DNA from: Pseudomonadota bacterium
Lineage (GTDB): Bacteria; Pseudomonadota; Alphaproteobacteria; Caulobacterales; Caulobacteraceae
Length of the DNA: 29,553 nt
Assembly (NCBI GenBank): GCA_023428785.1
Contig: JAEYWU010000004.1
Span: 1-29,553, forward strand
Reading direction: 5' to 3'
Shown: piece by piece, positions 23,578 to 29,553 of the stretch
How positions within the stretch are numbered: position 1 is the stretch's first letter
How the letters are laid out: each line of letters starts with the position of its first letter
Translations under genes and position numbers: made by a program
Notes under the pieces: generated by a model
Told to the model about the DNA's origin: nothing
Database searches by the model: none
What the model saw: the letters and a program-made list of their open reading frames with translations, nothing else

Positions 23578-24524
23578 GGTTTCTTCTCGCGCTGATCCTG
23601 CTGGCGCCGCTGGGCGTCCCGGCCCTGATCCTGCTGGCCAACCTGGTCCGCAGCGGTCACCGCTGGCCGGACATCCTGGTCCAGTTCACCGCCCCGGCCC
23701 TGGTCGGGACGGTGCTGCTGACAATCGGCTATCTGGTCATCAGGCGGCGCCTGCACATGGCGGCTGGGGCTGTGGTGGGAATAGGCCTGCTGGCCGTCGT
23801 CTGGCCCCAGTGGGCGCCCGAGGGCGAACGCCCGGCGCCGGGCTCGACGGTGATCCGCGTCTATTCGGCCAATGTCTGGGTCTACAACGACGACGTCGAG
23901 GCCCTGCGCGCCTCGATCGAGGCCGCTGACCCCGACGTCATCATGCTGATCGAGCTGGGCTCGGACCTGTCGGGCCGGCTGGACGAGGTGCTCGAGGGCT
24001 ATCCCTACCGCACTGATCCCGTCGCCCAGGGCGAACGCCTGAACCGCGCCATCATCGCCGCCCGCTTCCCCATCACCGAGTTCGGACGCCGCGCCGACGG
24101 CCTGCACGCCGTCATGGCCCGCGGCGAGACGCCGGTCGGTCCCATGACCTTCATCGTCACCCACCTGACCCGCCCCTGGCCCTTCGAATACCAGTGGGGC
24201 CAGATCAATCAGGTCGACGCCCTGACCCAGCGGGTCGCCGAGGTCGAAGGACCGGTCCTGGTCGCTGGCGATTTCAACAGCGTCACCACTGGCCGCATCG
24301 GCCGCATGATCCGCTCTGATATGGACCTCGTCGCCGCCCCCGGCTGGCCCGGCACCTGGCCTTCCCAGGCCCCCTCGCCGCTCGGCATGACCATCGACCA
24401 GGTCTATGTCAGCCGCGATCTAGCCGTCCGCTCGCGCCGCCTCGGCGACGCCAACGGCTCGGACCACCGCCCCGTCGTCACCGAGATCGGCATAGCGCCC
24501 TCGGCCGGAGCGGAGATGTTCTGA
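23574..24524 (+). CDS. Membrane-anchored endonuclease/exonuclease/phosphatase family protein
   Basis: 316 residues. Three N-terminal membrane helices (about 1-24, 36-57, 62-80) anchor an EEP domain (about 94-310). The catalytic set is visible: Asn100 in SANVW, Glu127 in LIELGSD, THLTRPWP, Asp233 and Asn235 in GDFN, and Asp297-His298 in GSDHRPV. Members cleave phosphodiesters in nucleic acids, inositol phosphates or lipids. The layout matches the YafD-like group, whose substrate is not settled. The domain should face the periplasm if the three helices are right. Coupled to ybjQ; it ends directly against the rlmJ stop codon. Confidence 0.88.
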   Translation: MRFLLALILLAPLGVPALILLANLVRSGHRWPDILVQFTAPALVGTVLLTIGYLVIRRRLHMAAGAVVGIGLLAVVWPQWAPEGERPAPGSTVIRVYSANVWVYNDDVEALRASIEAADPDVIMLIELGSDLSGRLDEVLEGYPYRTDPVAQGERLNRAIIAARFPITEFGRRADGLHAVMARGETPVGPMTFIVTHLTRPWPFEYQWGQINQVDALTQRVAEVEGPVLVAGDFNSVTTGRIGRMIRSDMDLVAAPGWPGTWPSQAPSPLGMTIDQVYVSRDLAVRSRRLGDANGSDHRPVVTEIGIAPSAGAEMF

Positions 24525-25343
24525 TCAGGCGTTCCACAGCCGGGCTTCGCCGCCCGGCTCGCCCAGGGCCTGAACCAGGGCCTCGCCGACGGCCCCGATT
24601 TCGGCGCCCAGCCCGCGCGGGGGCCTGACGATCACCATGGCCGAGCCGTTCATTTTCATCGGGTCGGTCAGGGGCCGCATCCGCACCTCCGAGACCAGCA
24701 CTTCGGCTCCGCCGGCCTTGCCCTTCAGGTCGCGCAGGAACCCGTCCAGCGTCTCCAGATCCTTCAGCGGCGTCCAGATCGCCACGACCACATCGTCAGC
24801 CAGCGCCCGCGCCGCCCCGACTGCCCGGGCCGCGCGCTCATAGTCGTCGCGCCGCTCATAGGGCGGGTCGATCAGGATCAGGTCCGCCGACTCCTCGCCC
24901 GCCGCCTCGTAGCCGTCGACGGCCCGGACTTCGGTCGGAACCGGCGTCATGCCCATGGCCATCTCCAATTGCCCGCGCACGTCCGGCTGGACCTCACAGC
25001 CGATGTAGAGATCATCCTCGCCCAGCATCCCCACGATCAGCCACGGCGAGCCGGGATAGAGCTCCTCCGAATCCTGCCAGCTGTTCAGTCCCTTCACCGC
25101 CTCCACCAGCGGCTCGAAGGCGCCCGGCAGCTCACCCGCCATCAAGGCTTTCACGCCCCGCGCCGCCTCCTTCGATCGCGCCTGATCGTCATTCCCGAGA
25201 TCGTAGATCCCCGCCCCGGCGTGGGTGTCGATAATGGTCAGCGCCCGCTTCTCCGGGCGCAGCGCCTTGAGCAACAGAAGGAGCACCGCGTGCTTGTGCA
25301 GGTCGGCGAAGTTTCCGGCGTGGAAGCTGTGGCGATAGTTCAT
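24525..25343 (-). CDS. rlmJ: 23S rRNA (adenine2030-N6)-methyltransferase RlmJ
   Basis: 272 residues, close to the 280 of E. coli RlmJ. The start MNYRHSFHAGNFADLHKHAV is diagnostic. SAM binding is at DTHAGAG (40-46) and the catalytic DPPY is at 159-162. The enzyme methylates A2030 in free 23S rRNA during ribosome assembly. Its stop abuts that of the EEP gene (TGATCA, 24522-24527). An 84-nt gap separates it from the divergent topoisomerase gene. Confidence 0.95.
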   Translation of the reverse strand: MNYRHSFHAGNFADLHKHAVLLLLLKALRPEKRALTIIDTHAGAGIYDLGNDDQARSKEAARGVKALMAGELPGAFEPLVEAVKGLNSWQDSEELYPGSPWLIVGMLGEDDLYIGCEVQPDVRGQLEMAMGMTPVPTEVRAVDGYEAAGEESADLILIDPPYERRDDYERAARAVGAARALADDVVVAIWTPLKDLETLDGFLRDLKGKAGGAEVLVSEVRMRPLTDPMKMNGSAMVIVRPPRGLGAEIGAVGEALVQALGEPGGEARLWNA

Positions 25344-25427
25344 GCCGTCGCCCTCGCCTGTCGGCTAGCGGACGTCAAGGAACGGATCGGCCCCGCCCGC
25401 CGTTCGGACCCCGCCAGGAGGTCGAAG

Positions 25428-26435
25428 ATGCCGGACGGGTCAGCGCACAGGATCGAGGTTCCCGAGGGCCTCACCTACTGCTCGGACGAGCAGGTTGGGC
25501 TTCGCCGCGTGAAGTCTGGCAAGGGCTTCCGCTATCTCGACCGCCACGACACGCCGGTGACCGACGAGCGGACGCTGGCCCGCATCCAGGCGCTCGCCAT
25601 CCCCCCGGCCTGGACCGATGTCTGGATCTGCCCGCGCACGACAGGCCACATCCAGGCCACCGGCCGCGACGCCCGGGGCCGCAAGCAATACCGCTATCAT
25701 CCCGACTGGAGCACGGCCCGCGCCGAGACCAAGTTCAGCCGCGTTGCCGACTTCGGCCGCAAGCTCCCGCGTCTCAGGAAACGGGTGGAGGAGGACCTCG
25801 GCAAGCGCGGGCTGACGCGCGCGAAGGTGCTGGCCACCACCGTCCGCCTCCTAGAGCTCACCCTCATCCGCGTCGGCAATGTCGAATACGCGCGCCAGAA
25901 CCGCAGCTTTGGCCTCACGACCCTCAACAAGCGCCACCTCGACATCGACGGCTCGGCCCTGCGCTTCCACTTCCGCGGCAAGAGCGGCAAGGACCATGAG
26001 GTCTCGGTGCGCGACCCGCGCCTCGCCCGCGTCATCCGCTCGCTCCAGGACCTCCCCGGCCAGCAGGTCTTCAAATACCGCGAGCCCGACGGCGACCTGT
26101 GCCCGATCACCTCGGAAGACGTGAACGCCTACATCCGCGACGCCATGGGCGAGGATTTCTCGGCCAAGGACTTCCGAACCTGGGCCGGCACCGTCTCGGC
26201 GGCCCGCGCCCTGCGCGGCATGGAGCCGGCCGACACAAAGACTCACTCCAGGGGCCGCATCACCAGGTGCTTGAAGGCGGTGTCGGGTCTGCTGGGCAAT
26301 ACGCCGGCGGTCTGCCGTTCGGCCTATATCCACCCGCGTGTCTTCGATCTCTACGAGAGTGGCGAGATATTTCAGGCGCTTCCGGGCCCGGACGCCAAGG
26401 CCTTCGAACCCGCGCTGATCAAGGCTTTGAGCTAG
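25428..26435 (+). CDS. DNA topoisomerase IB, poxvirus-like
   Basis: 335 residues from the ATG at 25428, with AGGAGG 6 nt upstream. The N-terminal domain includes LTYCSDEQVGLRRVKSGKGFRYLDR and IPPAWTDVWICP. The catalytic domain carries LIRVGNVEYARQNRSFGLTTL, RGKSGKDHEVSVRDPRLARVI, KDFRTWAGT, and Tyr300 in CRSAYIHPRVFDLY, the nucleophile that bonds to the 3' phosphate. The enzyme relaxes supercoils of both signs without ATP. Bacterial homologues are common in alphaproteobacteria and pseudomonads, usually outside operons. An open extension far upstream (to 24969) is antisense to rlmJ and not used. Confidence 0.95.
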   Translation: MPDGSAHRIEVPEGLTYCSDEQVGLRRVKSGKGFRYLDRHDTPVTDERTLARIQALAIPPAWTDVWICPRTTGHIQATGRDARGRKQYRYHPDWSTARAETKFSRVADFGRKLPRLRKRVEEDLGKRGLTRAKVLATTVRLLELTLIRVGNVEYARQNRSFGLTTLNKRHLDIDGSALRFHFRGKSGKDHEVSVRDPRLARVIRSLQDLPGQQVFKYREPDGDLCPITSEDVNAYIRDAMGEDFSAKDFRTWAGTVSAARALRGMEPADTKTHSRGRITRCLKAVSGLLGNTPAVCRSAYIHPRVFDLYESGEIFQALPGPDAKAFEPALIKALS

Positions 26436-26531
26436 GCGCCGCCATCAGGACAAACAGGTGAAACCGATGTAACTTGCCCCACGGGGAGAACGACGGTTTA
26501 CGGGCCGCCGCTTTCGACAAGGGGACTACAT

Positions 26532-26921
26532 ATGACCATTTCCAACACCTTCCTGCGGGTCGGCACGTTGTCGCTGATCTGCGGCGTAGCGCTCGGCATG
26601 TGGATGGGCGCGAACGAGGAGTTCACGCTGCGTCCTGTACACGCCCACATCAATCTCATCGGCTGGACGTCGATGATGATCTTCGGGTTTTTCTATCGCC
26701 TATTCCCGGACGCCGCCTCGGGACTGATGCCGAAGGCCCACCTCGGCCTTTCGATCATCGGCTTCATCGCGATGATGAGCGGCCTTACGGCGATGCTGCT
26801 CGGCAATGTCTCGCTGCTTCCGCTGCTTCTGGGCGGCGAGGTCCTGACAGCGGTCAGCATCCTGCTGTTCGCCTTCATCCTACTGCGTTCCACGGGCGGT
26901 CGCACAACCGTCTCGGCTTAA
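26532..26921 (+). CDS. Four-helix membrane protein with heme-copper-oxidase-like HAH motif
   Basis: 129 residues, almost wholly hydrophobic, with helices at about 8-26, 40-57, 70-90 and 95-118. The segment RPVHAHINLIGWTSMMIFGFFYRLFP (His37, His39) resembles the helix that carries a heme ligand in cbb3 oxidases and nitric oxide reductases, and proteins of this kind are often labelled cytochrome-c-oxidase-like. At 129 residues it cannot be a full oxidase subunit. AAGGGG precedes the ATG. Third-position GC is lower than in its neighbours. It may bind heme or quinol; nothing here proves it. Confidence 0.65.
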   Translation: MTISNTFLRVGTLSLICGVALGMWMGANEEFTLRPVHAHINLIGWTSMMIFGFFYRLFPDAASGLMPKAHLGLSIIGFIAMMSGLTAMLLGNVSLLPLLLGGEVLTAVSILLFAFILLRSTGGRTTVSA

Positions 26922-26932
26922 CCAGATCCGGA

Positions 26933-26968
26933 CACGGAGCATTGACCCAGCCGGGTCGATGCTCCGTG
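26933..26968. other. Long hairpin, 16-bp stem with one wobble
   Basis: CACGGAGCATTGACCC (26933-26948) and GGGTCGATGCTCCGTG (26953-26968) pair over 16 bp with one T-G wobble around an AGCC loop. It lies just after the stop of the 129-residue membrane protein and directly before the ATG at 26970. No T-run follows, so it is not a standard rho-independent terminator. Confidence 0.8.
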
Positions 26969-26969
26969 G

Positions 26970-27170
26970 ATGGAATGGGCCGATGCGCATCCCTGGCAGA
27001 TCACCAAGCGGCGACGCCCTCGCCGCCGGCTGGAGGCCGCGCTGGTGGGTCTGGTCATGGCGGTGGTCTATCTGATCCTGGAGCCGCAGAGCCTGGACCG
27101 GTCGCGGCATCAGATCGCCGACACCGTCCTGGTCTCCGCAGGCCTCAAGACGCCGGCATCACAAGCCTGA
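26970..27170 (+). CDS. Small hypothetical protein with one membrane helix
   Basis: 66 residues. A basic cytoplasmic stretch (KRRRPRRR, 13-20) precedes a hydrophobic helix (about 22-38, LEAALVGLVMAVVYLIL), with an unremarkable tail. The ATG is one base after a strong hairpin, leaving no room for a free ribosome site, and there is no in-frame start upstream (TGA at 26943). It may be poorly translated or spurious, although positive-inside topology and neighbouring spacing (5 nt to the tdh stop) look natural. No family recognised. Confidence 0.45.
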   Translation: MEWADAHPWQITKRRRPRRRLEAALVGLVMAVVYLILEPQSLDRSRHQIADTVLVSAGLKTPASQA

Positions 27171-27175
27171 CCGCG

Positions 27176-28228
27176 TCAGGCCGCCTTGGACCAGTCCAGA
27201 ACCACCTTGCCCGACTTGCCGGACTTCATGGCCTCGAAGCCTTCGCGATAGTCGGTGAAGGCCATCTGGTGGGTGATCAGCGGCTGCAGGTCGAGCCCGG
27301 CCTTGAGCAGGCCCAGCATCTTGCGCCAGGTGGTGAACATCTCGCGTCCATAGACACCCTTGATGGTCAGAGCCTTGAGGATGATCGCGCCCCAGTCGGT
27401 TTCCATCGGCCGGGACGGAATGCCCAGCATGGCCATGCCGCCGCCCATGATCAGGGTGTCGACGCACTGTTTGAAGGCGATAGGCGAGCCGGACATCTCC
27501 AGCGCCACGTCGAAGCCGACCTTCAGGCCCAGCTCGTGCATGACGTCCTTCAGGTCTTCCTTGGTCGTGTTCACCGTGCGAACGCCCGGCGCGACCTTCT
27601 GGGCCAGCTCCAGGCGGAAGTCGTTGATGTCGGTCAGAACTACGGTCCGCGCACCGGCGTGACGCGCGACGGCGGCGGCCATCATGCCGATGGGGCCCGC
27701 GCCGGTGACGATCACATCCTCGCCGAGAAGGTCGAACTGCTGGGCCGTGTGCACGGCGTTGCCGAACGGATCGAGGATCGCGCCGATCTCATAGGGCACG
27801 TCGTCGGGCAGCTCGATCACATTGAAGGCCGGCGCCACCACGAACTGGGCGAAAGCGCCCTGCCGGTTCACGCCGATGCCGCGCGTATCCGGGTCCAGGT
27901 GGAAATGCCCCGCCCGCGCCGCTTCGGAGTTCAGGTCGATGACATGGCCCTCGGCAGAGACGCGCTGACCGACCTTCAGGCGGCGATCCACATCCTTGCC
28001 GATGGCGACGATCTCGCCCGAGAACTCATGCCCCGTGATCATCGGCACGGGCACGTTCTTCTGGGACCACTCGTCCCAGTTCCAGATGTGGATGTCGGTG
28101 CCACAGACGGCGGTCTTGTGAACCTTGATCAGCACATCATCGTCGCCGGGCGTGGGTACGGGCGCCTCGATCAGCTCCAGGCCGACTTCCGGCTTCGTCT
28201 TGGCCAGGGCCTTCATGGTGTCGGTCAT
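27176..28228 (-). CDS. tdh: L-threonine 3-dehydrogenase
   Basis: 350 residues from the ATG at 28228 (MTDTMKALAK). Medium-chain dehydrogenase: the catalytic zinc site uses Cys42 in AVCGTD and His67-Glu68 in GHEFSGE, and NAD binds at GAGPIGMMAA. It oxidises threonine to 2-amino-3-ketobutyrate, the substrate of Kbl next door. The structural-zinc loop, which in E. coli Tdh carries four Cys, has here D98, S101, A104 and D112 in the matching register, so that zinc is lost. Kbl lies upstream on the same strand, but an opposite-strand gene separates them, so tdh should have its own promoter in 28229-28363. Confidence 0.94.
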   Translation of the reverse strand: MTDTMKALAKTKPEVGLELIEAPVPTPGDDDVLIKVHKTAVCGTDIHIWNWDEWSQKNVPVPMITGHEFSGEIVAIGKDVDRRLKVGQRVSAEGHVIDLNSEAARAGHFHLDPDTRGIGVNRQGAFAQFVVAPAFNVIELPDDVPYEIGAILDPFGNAVHTAQQFDLLGEDVIVTGAGPIGMMAAAVARHAGARTVVLTDINDFRLELAQKVAPGVRTVNTTKEDLKDVMHELGLKVGFDVALEMSGSPIAFKQCVDTLIMGGGMAMLGIPSRPMETDWGAIILKALTIKGVYGREMFTTWRKMLGLLKAGLDLQPLITHQMAFTDYREGFEAMKSGKSGKVVLDWSKAA

Positions 28229-28363
28229 CCGCTCGCTCCTGATCTGCCCGGCTCTTGATGGCCGGGGCTGAACTCGGCGCCGATCCTTTGCCGGCGTCCG
28301 CCGGCTGCTTTGCACCCCCGAGAGCCTTATGCCAAGTTTGACGAGCTCGGAGGCAAGCTCACA

Positions 28364-28864
28364 ATGATCACGCGCCGTCTCATCGCCGCATCCGCTCTCC
28401 TGACACCCCTTATCGCCACGCCTGCGACGGCAGGCCGCAACGTTCAGGACCCGGACGCCAACAAGCACCTCGTCAGACGGTTCTTTGAAGAAGTCTGGAG
28501 CACTGGGGATGTCGCCCGGCGGGACGATTTCTTAAGCCCGGACTACCAAGGTCATCTGGCGGGAGCTCCAGGTCCGATCGACCGGAATGGGTGGACGGCA
28601 TGGTTTGAGGGATTTCGCCTCGCCTTTCCTGACGCAAGGTTCACCGTCGAAGACCTAATCGCTGACGGCGACCGCGTTGCTGCACGCCTGACCATGACAG
28701 GAACCCATCTCGGACCGCTCAACGGCATGCCACCGACGGGAAGATCCGTCGTGGTCGGCGGAATGAGCATCGAGCGCGTTGTCGACGGCCGCATCGTAGA
28801 AGGATGGAACCAGAACGACGCCTTGGGCCTGCTGACGCAGATTGGTGCGCTGCCTTCGGCCTAG
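28364..28864 (+). CDS. SnoaL-like/ester cyclase family protein, secreted
   Basis: 166 residues. A signal peptide (MITRRLIAASALLTPLIATPATA) is followed by a SnoaL-type alpha+beta fold: NKHLVRRFFEEVWSTGD, FLSPDYQGH, WTAWFEGFRLAFPDARFTVEDLIADGDRVAARLTMTGTH, and the C-terminal VDGRIVEGWNQNDALGLLTQIG. Such proteins are polyketide cyclases or of unknown function; a secreted form is unusual for the cyclases. A GGAGG is about 10 nt upstream. Third positions are visibly less GC-rich than in tdh and kbl, suggesting acquisition. It sits on the opposite strand between tdh and kbl. Confidence 0.8.
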   Translation: MITRRLIAASALLTPLIATPATAGRNVQDPDANKHLVRRFFEEVWSTGDVARRDDFLSPDYQGHLAGAPGPIDRNGWTAWFEGFRLAFPDARFTVEDLIADGDRVAARLTMTGTHLGPLNGMPPTGRSVVVGGMSIERVVDGRIVEGWNQNDALGLLTQIGALPSA

Positions 28865-28888
28865 CGTACCGACCCGACAGAAAGCCGG

Positions 28889-29553
28889 TCAGATCACGCC
28901 CAATTCCTTGCCGGCCGTCGTGAACGCCGCGACCGTCTGATCAATCTGTTCGAAGGTGTGCGCCGCCGACATCTGGGTGCGGATGCGGGCCTGGCCGCGC
29001 GGCACAACCGGGAACGAGAACCCGATCACATAGACACCGAGTTCCAGCGCGCGGGCGGCGAAATCCTGGGCCAGCTTGGCGTCATCCAGCATCACCGGAA
29101 TGATCGGGTGCTCGCCATCCAGCAGCCGGAAGCCGGCCGCCGCCATCGCCGAGCGATAGCGGGCGGCGTTGGCGAACAACTGGTCGCGCAGGGCGTCGCC
29201 CTCGGTGCCATTGGCGATGCGGATCGCCTCCATCGACGAGCCGCACACCGCCGGGCTCAGCGCGTTGGAGAAGAGATAGGGCCGCGCCTTCTGCTTGAGC
29301 AGCGCCACGACCTCGGCCTTGGCGCAGATGAAGCCGCCCATGGCCCCGCCCAGCGCCTTGCCGAAGGTGCCGGTGACCAAGTCGACCCTGACCCCGTGGT
29401 GGGCGTAGGAGCCGCGCCCCTGCGGGCCGAGGAAGCCGGTGGCGTGGCAGTCGTCGACCATGATCAGGGCGTCGTACCTGTCCGCCAGCGCCCGGATGTC
29501 CTTCAGCTTCGCGATGTAGCCGTCCATCGAGAAGGCGCCGTCGGTGGCGATGA
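28889..29553 (-). CDS. kbl: 2-amino-3-ketobutyrate CoA ligase, 5' end outside window
   Basis: 221 complete codons are visible, running off the right edge. ATDGAFSMDG, VDDCHATGFLGPQGRGS and VTGTFGKALGGAMGG (with the Lys that binds PLP) are the glycine C-acetyltransferase pattern. The end IRTQMSAAHTFEQIDQTVAAF is typical. The enzyme splits 2-amino-3-ketobutyrate with CoA into glycine and acetyl-CoA, the step after Tdh. About 175 N-terminal residues lie outside the window. The stop is 24 nt from the convergent SnoaL-like gene. Confidence 0.95.
   Translation of the reverse strand, partial: IATDGAFSMDGYIAKLKDIRALADRYDALIMVDDCHATGFLGPQGRGSYAHHGVRVDLVTGTFGKALGGAMGGFICAKAEVVALLKQKARPYLFSNALSPAVCGSSMEAIRIANGTEGDALRDQLFANAARYRSAMAAAGFRLLDGEHPIIPVMLDDAKLAQDFAARALELGVYVIGFSFPVVPRGQARIRTQMSAAHTFEQIDQTVAAFTTAGKELGVI

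Noticed and set aside
26474..28258. A 594-codon plus-strand frame spanning the four-helix gene and tdh
   Set aside because: It runs antisense through tdh and out of frame through the membrane protein, with no coherent domain.
28289..28304. GCCGGC-GTCC-GCCGGC hairpin between tdh and the SnoaL-like gene as a terminator
   Set aside because: The stem is only 6 bp, self-palindromic and lacks a T-run; it lies at gene starts, not ends.

Overview
The window looks like the chromosome of a high-GC alphaproteobacterium of the order Caulobacterales, most likely Brevundimonas or a close relative. Four things point that way: very GC-rich coding DNA throughout, a tRNA-His without an encoded G-1, housekeeping gene blocks typical of the group (murA to DUF2948 to UPF0262; infA to maf to RNase E/G-like to yacG to tRNA-Phe), and tRNA promoters resembling the Caulobacter sigma-73 consensus. 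No insertion sequence, transposase, integrase, rRNA operon or CRISPR array was seen. The genus is an inference; no search was run.

Layout. 1-3411: tail of a TonB-like protein, a ThiO-type FAD oxidase, GTP-dependent PEP carboxykinase and tRNA-His. 3477-6455: an M48 metalloprotease lipoprotein, then exbB-exbD-tonB read leftward and closed by a strong terminator. 6456-6866: a 411-base stretch with no convincing gene. 6867-11577 (minus strand): tRNA-Phe, yacG, an RNase E/G-like protein, maf, infA, UPF0262, DUF2948, murA and a 42-residue protein. 11647-16680 (plus strand): tRNA-Thr with terminator, a Fur-box-like inverted repeat, a TonB-dependent receptor, a PepSY membrane protein, a small membrane protein, and an ECF sigma/anti-sigma pair. 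16677-20188 (minus): both methylmalonyl-CoA mutase subunits. 20323-21682 (plus): a compact lysis cassette of phage type (holin-like, M15 endolysin, possible 45-residue linker ORF, Rz-like and Rz1-like spanins) with no phage structural genes beside it. 21717-27170: Kelch protein, DUF4112, YbjQ, membrane-tethered EEP-family phosphatase/nuclease, rlmJ, topoisomerase IB, a four-helix membrane protein and a small hypothetical. 27176-29553: threonine catabolism genes tdh and kbl (kbl cut by the window edge), separated by an opposite-strand SnoaL-like gene.

How the genes fit together. ExbB-ExbD-TonB supplies proton-motive energy to outer-membrane receptors such as the one at 11889, whose PepSY neighbour may reduce or process the imported ligand at the inner membrane. 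MutA/MutB convert methylmalonyl-CoA to succinyl-CoA, feeding the TCA cycle from which PEP carboxykinase draws oxaloacetate. Tdh and Kbl convert threonine to glycine and acetyl-CoA.

The most interesting region is the stand-alone lysis cassette. It carries genes able to breach all three envelope layers but no capsid, tail, integrase or repressor gene within this window, which fits the separate lysis module of a gene transfer agent or a domesticated prophage remnant.
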